From Girardinichthys multiradiatus (taxonomy: Eukaryota > Chordata > Actinopteri > Cyprinodontiformes > Goodeidae): a DNA stretch of 64,000 nt. Positions within the stretch are counted from its first letter, which is position 1; every line of letters begins with the position of its first letter. The translations under genes were made by a program, and so were the position numbers. Location of the stretch: the NCBI RefSeq assembly GCF_021462225.1, contig NC_061804.1, positions 44,517,975 through 44,581,974 on the forward strand. The letters run 5' to 3'. Shown here in pieces: positions 57,602 to 64,000 of this stretch. Below the pieces are notes generated by a model that worked only from the letters and a program-made list of their open reading frames with translations, searched no databases and was not told where the DNA came from.

Positions 57602-59818
57602 ATGGAAAGTGAATTTAATAGAGAAATGGATATCAGTGCAAAAGAGCAGAATGTTGTATGGAAGACGATAGAAACTCAACTGTTAATAATGAAAACTGCT
57701 ATTAAGAAAACATTTGAATACAAAGAGGAACAGAAGTTGATTAAACGGATGGATTCTAAAATAAATGAAGAATTGTCAAAAGATGGGAAAACCAAGACAG
57801 AGAAACAGAGTCTAGGCAAGTGGTTTATTTTGAAGGAAAAAAAATGCAAGAAAAGAGAGAGATTTGGCTGAAAAAATGTCTAAAGACAGCAGTTGGTTGA
57901 GCAAAGGAAAATGGAAAGACCTGGCAAATAAAGCAGAAAAAGACGAAACGTTTTGGTTACAAATGAGATTCTTGTGGCGTAGTGATCATGTGAGTAGTGA
58001 TCATGCTATGACTGAGAACAGAGACTGGAAGAGCAAACAGATTAAAGATAGCAGTACAGTTGAAATGCCGCCATCATATGAACTTTTAGCAGATCAGCCC
58101 GCTTTATCACACCACAAGGCCCCCACCTCTCCTCTTACTGGTTTGTATCCTACACTGCAAGTAACTGGGGGAGAAGTCCGAGTATGTGATTTACGGCCAG
58201 GAACTGCTCAGGCTCCTCCTGAACCCCCCTGCTCGGCCCCCACCTCTCTTCTGTCCTCACATTCCACTGATGGGTCTGTATTGTCAATTGGAGGATCATT
58301 CATATCACAGGCCCCACAAACTGATCCATTTCCTGACCGGGTATTACGGGACAAACTGCGGCCAGTTTCTGGCCCAATAAAGTGTTCCACCCCGTATATT
58401 TCCCATTCACCTAGTGATATGGAATTGGTCACACCTCTGAAAGCCGATGTGACTGAGGGCTCAGTTAATATGTCAGTGTCAGGGAGGTGGATAAAAGACG
58501 AACCACCGACTGCAGTAACTTATCATATGCAGGCACCACCTATTACAGTACAGAATCAGACACCAATTGAAAATGAGGAAGCTGTGTTATCTTCCTCAAC
58601 CCCAATGCCACTAGTACCTGAGGCTATGCCTCCCCCTGCTGGACATGGCTATAACATGAGACCCCGAACTCAGTCCAAATCTTCTTATATGGGTCCACTG
58701 TTCCAACAACAATTTGGAGCAAATAGATACAAACCTTTTGCACTGGGAGATCTTACCACTTTGTGTGACAAATTGCCTCCCATCTCAGAAGGAGCGTCTA
58801 TATAGTTACAGACTCTAAACTCCCTGACAGCAGGTACCACGTTAGCTCTAGGTGACTATCGGGCCATTGCTGGACGATGCATGAAGCCACACAGCTGTAG
58901 GGACATAGAGCTTGCTGCAGGTACAACAACAGTACCAGATGAGGTCCCACTTACTGTATATTCCACTCATATAGGCGCAGCTCTTAGACAAATGTATCCA
59001 GTATCCAGAGGACGTACCATTCCAAAATTTGAGTGGAACGCAAGCACAAATCCTAGAGAATATTTAGATCAGTGCAAATCCGTGTGGCAAACACAGACAG
59101 GAACTAATCCAGACAGAGCTGGTCCCCAAAGGGACTGGTTCCGGGATGCTGTCCTACGAGGGATACCGCTGAAGGTTAAAACTAACATTGAGGATAATCC
59201 AGATCTGCATGGATCAGAAATTGCAGTATGGGATTGCCACCTGATATATCATTTATCTAAACTCAAAGAGGCAAAACAAGATGAGGAGAGTGAATTAAAA
59301 ACGTTACAAACTCAGCTCCTGAAAATGCAATTAGCAGAAGCTAAACTGAAGATCAGGGAAAAAAAGAAGGAGGGTAAAACATCTAAAATTATGTATGAAG
59401 GTGCAGTGTCTCAGTCCCCTCAGGCTCCTCCATTTCCTGGAAATCAAGAAACTGCAGGACAGTGGCATCAGGCCTCGGTCCCATATCAGGGACATGCTGG
59501 TCGTTTTGGGAGACGGGGAGGGCCAAGAGCAAGGGGATTTCAGAGAGGACCACAGAGGAGGCTGGGTAATGCTGATGTGTGTTATTACTGCAATGAGATT
59601 GCCCCCATAAGAATGGTCCACCCGGAGGGTATGGGTGTTATGGTCCCGCCATGGCTCCTCCGGCCCGTCCATACAGAGGCAGAGGTGGCCCAGCACGCAG
59701 TGCATATGGACCACAACTCCAATTACCGGCCTGGGACGAGCCTAGACGCTGGCCTGAGCACCACTGACGGTCCCCACCGAACCCAGAAGACAGCGAGACT
59801 GCGGACCCCCTGCTGTCT
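57602..59818 (+). pseudogene. Retroviral gag pseudogene
   Basis: Structural polyprotein of the retrovirus. The first segment (57602-57871) is a basic, Lys/Glu-rich stretch, likely matrix-like. It changes frame around an A-run near 57838-57845 into 57864-58805. That part has the late-domain-type motif MPPSYELL (about 58066-58089) and a Pro/Ser-rich region. An in-frame TAG at 58803-58805 interrupts it, and the same frame continues through 59822 with a capsid-like region (IPKFEWNASTNPREYL, then VKTNIEDNPDLHGSEIAVWD) and a Lys/Glu-rich coiled segment. The nucleocapsid part starts CYYC near 59581, but the rest of a CCHC knuckle is lost, probably to a frame change after it. At least three breaks are present, so no functional protein is made. 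Domain names follow position and general resemblance. Confidence 0.85.
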
Positions 59819-60700
59819 GTGACTGTGTCCGGAAATAGCCTTCCTTTTCTGGTGGACACCGGGGCCACATGTTCAACCATCAAAAAGGCTCCTCCAAACA
59901 CACTCTCCACCAGGACTTCAATTGTCATGGGGTTCTCGGGGGCAAAGCAGGTCCTGCCATATATCAAGCCTTTAAAGACTGAAATTGGTGGACAAATACT
60001 GAATCACAGTTATCTAGTCTCCACAGACACACCAGTAAATTTACTGGGTAGAGACATGTTAAAAAAACTGGGAGCAACCATTTTATGTGGGACTGATGGA
60101 CTGCAAGTTCACCTGCCCAATGGCATCCAGTTATTTTGTGACAATAACACTTCTTTTTCACATGGACAGTATCTCCTCCAGCCACTGCAGGACTCAATAG
60201 CTGATATATACTGGGTTTTGCTGCAACCTGAAACCACTGCGCACAGAGGCATTCTCTCAGCTTTCCATCGGTGGAAATCCTGGGTTTCCACTCTGGCGCC
60301 CTATGTTCCTCCTCCTGAACCCCCGCATGTCACCTTGTTTTATGATAGAAATAATTGTGAATGCTACCAGGAAAGCTTTGCTGACGAGTTAGAGGGTACG
60401 CACTGGGACATTGCTACCACAGACATTTATGTAGCACCAGAAGGAGTGGTGGCTGAGGTTCATTTGACTAGAGAGCAGGAAGTGTGGTTTAGGATGTGGT
60501 CTGATGGCGTGCCTCATGTTTCTTTGGCTCTGCACCCAGGTCATGAAGCACGTGAACTTGGAGGTGTGTTAAAACGCTCCCTGAATCTACAGGATTGGCA
60601 GCCGTTGGCAACCCTAACCTTTTTTATTCACCCTCAGGTAACACTTATCGCATATTCAACCACTCCACAGATGTGGGCACACTGGAGCATGTTCAGTTAG
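59819..60700 (+). pseudogene. Retroviral protease region
   Basis: Aspartic protease that would cleave the viral polyproteins. LPFLVDTGATCSTI (about 59840-59881) holds the catalytic Asp-Thr-Gly triad. The later VNLLGRDMLKKLGA (about 60034-60075) is the usual hydrophobic Gly-Arg-Asp segment near the end of the fold. The frame continues past the protease into a region of about 200 residues before reverse transcriptase that I do not recognise, containing Cys pairs (NNCECYQ). The frame differs from gag. Confidence 0.88.
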
Positions 60701-61732
60701 ACAGACACCATGGCAGGGAAAAAACAGACCATCCACTGGCAGCTGCTGTTGTGGAAAAAATGCCTTCCACTCTCTGGGCAGAGGGGCCCACGGATGTAGG
60801 TCTGATTAAATGTTCCCCCATTACTTTTCAGTTGATCACCGACCAACCAATATGGAAGCTCCAATACCCTCACAAGCCAGCAGCAGAACTAGGCATTAAA
60901 GATACAGTGGAAGGCCTCTGGAACTCAGGTGTTTTAGAGTCTGCACATTCCTCTTCATGGAACACACCTATTCTGCCGGTGGAGAAAAAAGGGACAAGTA
61001 AATGGCGCATGGCACATGATTTACGGACCATAAATGCAGCTTTGGCCACCCCTACCGTTCCCGTGCCCAATCCGTATGTGGCTCTGACAAATCTGAACCC
61101 TGACCATTGCTGGTTTACCTGCATTTTTCTGCCTTCCTTTAGCTGAGGAATGCAGGGACATTTTTGCATTTACCTATAAATCTCATAGGTATAGATACAC
61201 TCGTTTGCCGCAGGGATTCGCGCTTTGTCCAGGGATTTTCAATCAGGTTCTAAAAGACTCTCTCCAAGATTGCCTATTACCACCAAACACCACTCTGATT
61301 CAGTACGTGGATGACAACCTTCTTGCAACGCCCACGGTGGCTGAAAGCCTTAAGGCAACAGCGATTGTCCTGTCACATTTGGCTAAAAAAGGCTACAAGG
61401 TTAGCAAACCCAAACTCCAGATCTGCAGACGCCAGGTTGACTTTTTGGGCAGAGTTGTTTCCCAGCCTGGCACGGGGATGTCGCCAGCTCACCAATCTGC
61501 AGTTTTGTCTCACCCAAAACCGCTCCTGGTTAAGGACATGTTGTCTTTCCTAGGACTCACAGGGTATAGCAGATCTTTTGTGCCCGGCTACACCGACCTC
61601 ACTGCACCCCTTAGAGAGCTTGTCAAAAAAACAGGGCATGAGAAATCTCACTGCCCCGCTTGAATGGACCAGAGAAGCTGAAGAAGCGTTCATTAACTTA
61701 AAAACCAGCCTCTCACAAGCTACACCTTCCAC
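60595..61732 (+). pseudogene. Retroviral reverse transcriptase region, broken
   Basis: The fingers part is in 60595-61146 (KCSPITFQLITDQPIWKLQY, then SSWNTPILPVEKKGTSKWRM, then AHDLRTINAAL). The frame is lost near 61110-61146. Another frame, 61205-61663, carries LPQGFALCPGIFNQ and the catalytic YVDD at 61304-61315, then FLGRVVSQPGTGMSP and a connection segment. It breaks again near 61640 and the reading moves to a third frame (WTREAEEAFINLK, near 61670-61710). The polymerase is therefore inactive although the active-site residues remain. Confidence 0.92.
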
Positions 61733-62640
61733 TTGGATGTTTCTGTCACAGCACACACAGCCAATGGTGTGCTGTTCCAGAAAAAAGGGGGGGTTAGGAC
61801 AGTCCTCATGTATATAAGTGTAATGCTGGACAACATGGAACAAAGACATCATGAGTGCACCCGACATGCAGCAGGGATGGCTAAAATAATCCAAAAAACA
61901 GCTCATGTAGTGATGGGACACCCTCTTAACATATTAACATCACATGGCGTGGTGGCCTTTGTGAACTCTCAGGCTTTCACACTCTCACCACTGAGACAAC
62001 AGAGGCTGAGTAAGGTGCTGGAGGCCCCAAACATCACATACACACATGAGGGAATAAACATGGCAGACAGAATGACATCAGGAGAACCACATGTCTGCGC
62101 AGAAAAAGTGGAGTTTAATGAAAAAATCAGACCAGATCTACAAAGTACATCCCTAACAGACGCCCGAAACCTGTACACAGACGGGTGCTGCTTCAGACAT
62201 GACACAGAAGGACTTAAGGCAGCATACGCGGTTGTGGAAGACACAGGGACAGATTTTGTCACAGTACAGGCAGAAGAACTGACAGACGCACAATCAGCGC
62301 AGAGAGCAGAAGTTTTGGCTGTAATAGCTGCTTTAGAATTAGGAGAAGGACAGAAAGTAAACATTTACACAGACTCAGCATATGTCACAAGTGCAGTGCA
62401 CGTTGAACTAAAGCAATGGTTGAGAACAGGGTTCAGGACAGCAGGACAGAAACCCATTAAGCATGAACAGGAAATGAAAAGGCTGGCTGAAGCTTTGTTG
62501 CTCCCTCAAGAAGTAGCCATCATTAAATGCACAGGACATGACAGCAGTAACACCAGAGTAGCGCAAGGTAATCAGGCCGCTGACCGGGCATCTAAACAGT
62601 GTGCAGGATATCAGCCCAGGCACATAATGCTGTGTTCAGA
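61733..62640 (+). pseudogene. Retroviral RNase H region (open)
   Basis: Part of a long open frame, 61733-63166. It has the four acidic positions expected of RNase H: LYTDGCC (about 62171-62191), AQRAEVLAVIAAL (about 62299-62337), IYTDSAYVTS (about 62365-62394) and GNQAADRASK (about 62569-62598). It would degrade the RNA strand during reverse transcription. The domain itself shows no stop, but the polypeptide upstream is broken. Confidence 0.9.
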
Positions 62641-63866
62641 AGCAGGGTGGACACCAGAACCCACCCTGGAAGAAGTAATGAAACTACAAAAGGGGGCCTT
62701 TCCTGAGGAAAAATCAGTTTGGAAGGCACGAGGGGGCTCACAAGATCAGAATGGTCTCTGGAGAAGCCAAGATGGACGTCCCATCTTGCCACCAGGTCTT
62801 ACCAAAGTAGCTCTAGAAGAAGCGCATGGAGTAGGACATGTGGGAACAATGCAAATGTTGAAAAATCTTGAACACTGGTGGCATCCTTTTTTGAAACCAA
62901 TGGCAGTGCATTGGATTAATTCATGTGAGATGTGCAGGCAGTTCAATACCAGACCAACCTTGAAGCCAGCACCTGGAAAGTTCCCAGTAGACCCAATAGC
63001 AGGAAAAGAGGTTATCATTGATTATACAGACATGACTGAGAGAGTGAATGGGTTCAGATATCTGTTGGTGTGTGGATGCATTTACTGGATGGCCGGAGGC
63101 GTGGCCTACAAAAAAGGAAGACAGCAAATCTGTGGTAAAGTGTTTGATAAATCATTATATCCCTAGACACGGTTTTCCAGCTAAAATAAGGTCTGACAAC
63201 GGAACACATTTCAAAAACGAGGAACTCAAGGAAGTGGAAAGATTTCTGGGACTAAAACACTCATTTGGCACTGTGTATCATCCACAGTCACAGGGGAAGG
63301 TTGAAAGAATGAATCGAACCCTTAAGACCAAATTGGCTAAGATCTGTGCACTGTCCAAAATGAATTGGGTTACGGCCTTGCCATTAGCTCTGATGTCTAT
63401 ACGGAGTTCTATAAATCAGAAACATGGTTTGACCCCACATGAGCTGCAAACAGGGAGGCCATTCCCAGGTCCACAAACAAGGTTACCGTTTCTCACTGAG
63501 TGTGAACAATCTATGTCTCATCGTGATTATTACAGATCTCTCCACAGTCTTGTTACAGCTTTCTCCAAACAGATCTCAGCAGAACCAGAGACCAGGGTTG
63601 GAACTAACACATCAGAAGCTGAGTGGGTCCTCCTAAAAGTCATCAAAAGAAAGTGGTCAGAGCCAAGGTGGACCGGTCCATTCCAGGTCACAGAGAGGAC
63701 AACCCATGCAGTCAGGCTGAAGGGCAAAGGCGCTACTTGGTATCACTGGAGCCAGTGTGCAGGAGCAGAACCACCTCAACGATCCCTTTGTCAGGTCCAG
63801 GAGGATCTGAGCGAAAACACAGGAGAAGTCAATCTCACTTCTCTCACCCAAGAAGGGGCAGAATAA
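62641..63866 (+). pseudogene. Retroviral integrase region, one frame change
   Basis: Would insert viral DNA into the genome. The N-terminal HHCC zinc site is visible as HGVGH (about 62824-62838) and CEMC (62926-62937). The catalytic core has IIDYTDM (63016-63036), IRSDNGTHFKN (about 63187-63219) and the Glu in SQGKVERMNRTLK (about 63289-63327), with spacing consistent with a DD35E enzyme. The frame changes near 63050-63160 (61733-63166 to 63048-63866). The C-terminus has the gamma-type WTGPFQVTERTTHAVRLKG and WYHWSQC. The frame ends at 63866 with TAA and no env is seen after it. Confidence 0.9.
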
Positions 63867-64000
63867 TCCCAGGGTGAGAGAAATTAGCTCTAGGTCAGTC
63901 TACACCTGAGAGCTGAAGATCAGATTTCTCACACCACTGAAGGGGCAGAATAATCCCCAGGTGTGAGAACGCAAGGCTCCAGGTCAGTCTACACCTGGGA
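63855..64000 (+). repeat. 87-bp tandem repeat after integrase, continues past window
   Basis: The unit starts GGGGCAGAATAATCC at 63855 and again at 63942, and contains CAGGTCAGTCTACACCTG-type sequence (AGGTCAGTCTACACCTG in both copies). The second copy is still in progress at the window edge. Confidence 0.85.

Larger units (their letters stand above)
54096..64000 (+). mobile_element. Endogenous retrovirus, class I (gamma/epsilon-like), 5' LTR to integrase, runs off window
   Basis: Order seen: 5' LTR ending CTTCAACA at 56149, proline-tRNA-like primer site, a repeat-bearing leader with a splice donor, gag, protease, reverse transcriptase, RNase H and integrase. No env or 3' LTR lies within the window. 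All coding parts have stops or frame changes, so it is a fossil. The gamma/epsilon-type assignment rests on the proline primer site, the PPxY motif in gag, and the gag-pro-pol layout with the RNase H and integrase style. The left edge of the LTR is approximate, since I cannot see a target duplication. Confidence 0.9.

Noticed and set aside
57602..57871. Separate small accessory gene before gag
   Set aside because: It runs directly into the gag frame around an A-run and has matrix-like basic composition, so a frame-broken gag start is the simpler reading.

Overview
The window is eukaryotic, almost certainly from a ray-finned (teleost) fish. It holds one recognisable host gene, a three-exon homeobox gene (bsx, brain-specific homeobox), in AT-rich DNA crowded with transposons of types common in fish genomes: Tc1-like DNA transposons with long inverted repeats, a hAT element, L2-like and Rex1/Babar-like LINE fragments, tRNA-derived SINEs, LTR elements and long CA/GT/TA microsatellites.

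Layout. 1-2270: a tRNA-derived SINE and a decayed Tc1-like element bounded by (TA)n. 2271-5870: unique non-coding DNA. 5870-13935: a decayed Tc1-like transposon split by a minus-strand LTR retrotransposon (6391-13569) with two long LTRs, a 4-bp target-site duplication CCAC, a primer-binding-site-like sequence, a polypurine tract and a gag-like gene but no visible pol; a Rex1-like LINE piece lies inside it. 13936-19527: non-coding, microsatellites, and a stretch that looks like conserved non-coding DNA. 19528-30765: several copies of one L2-like LINE, a second SINE, a 716-bp solo LTR with a perfect 5-bp duplication, and a perfect 42-bp palindrome. 31210-34525: bsx with upstream DNA, CCAAT/TATA promoter, three coding exons (225 aa) and a possible poly(A) signal. 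34526-39004: non-coding. 39005-46020: three minus-strand LINE blocks. 47362-48991: a complete Tc1-like element whose transposase frame has a single stop. 49563-52310: a hAT pseudogene. 52320-53030: an unusual T-poor, C-rich block. 53323-64000: a truncated Tc1-like element abutting a class I (gamma/epsilon-like) endogenous retrovirus that runs off the right edge; its 5' LTR is split by a young-looking Tc1-like transposon (54375-55942).

How the parts relate. Only bsx is likely to serve the host. The rest records layered insertions whose order can be read: Tc1-like, then LTR element, then (or already aboard) a LINE piece on the left; Tc1-like, then retrovirus, then Tc1-like on the right. The retroviral genes and most transposases are broken by stops or frame changes. 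The most intact mobile gene is the 320-aa transposase at 54652-55614, though it may lack a short internal piece. Possible regulatory stretches around bsx are inferred from lack of repeats and ATTA-rich composition only and need cross-species alignment.
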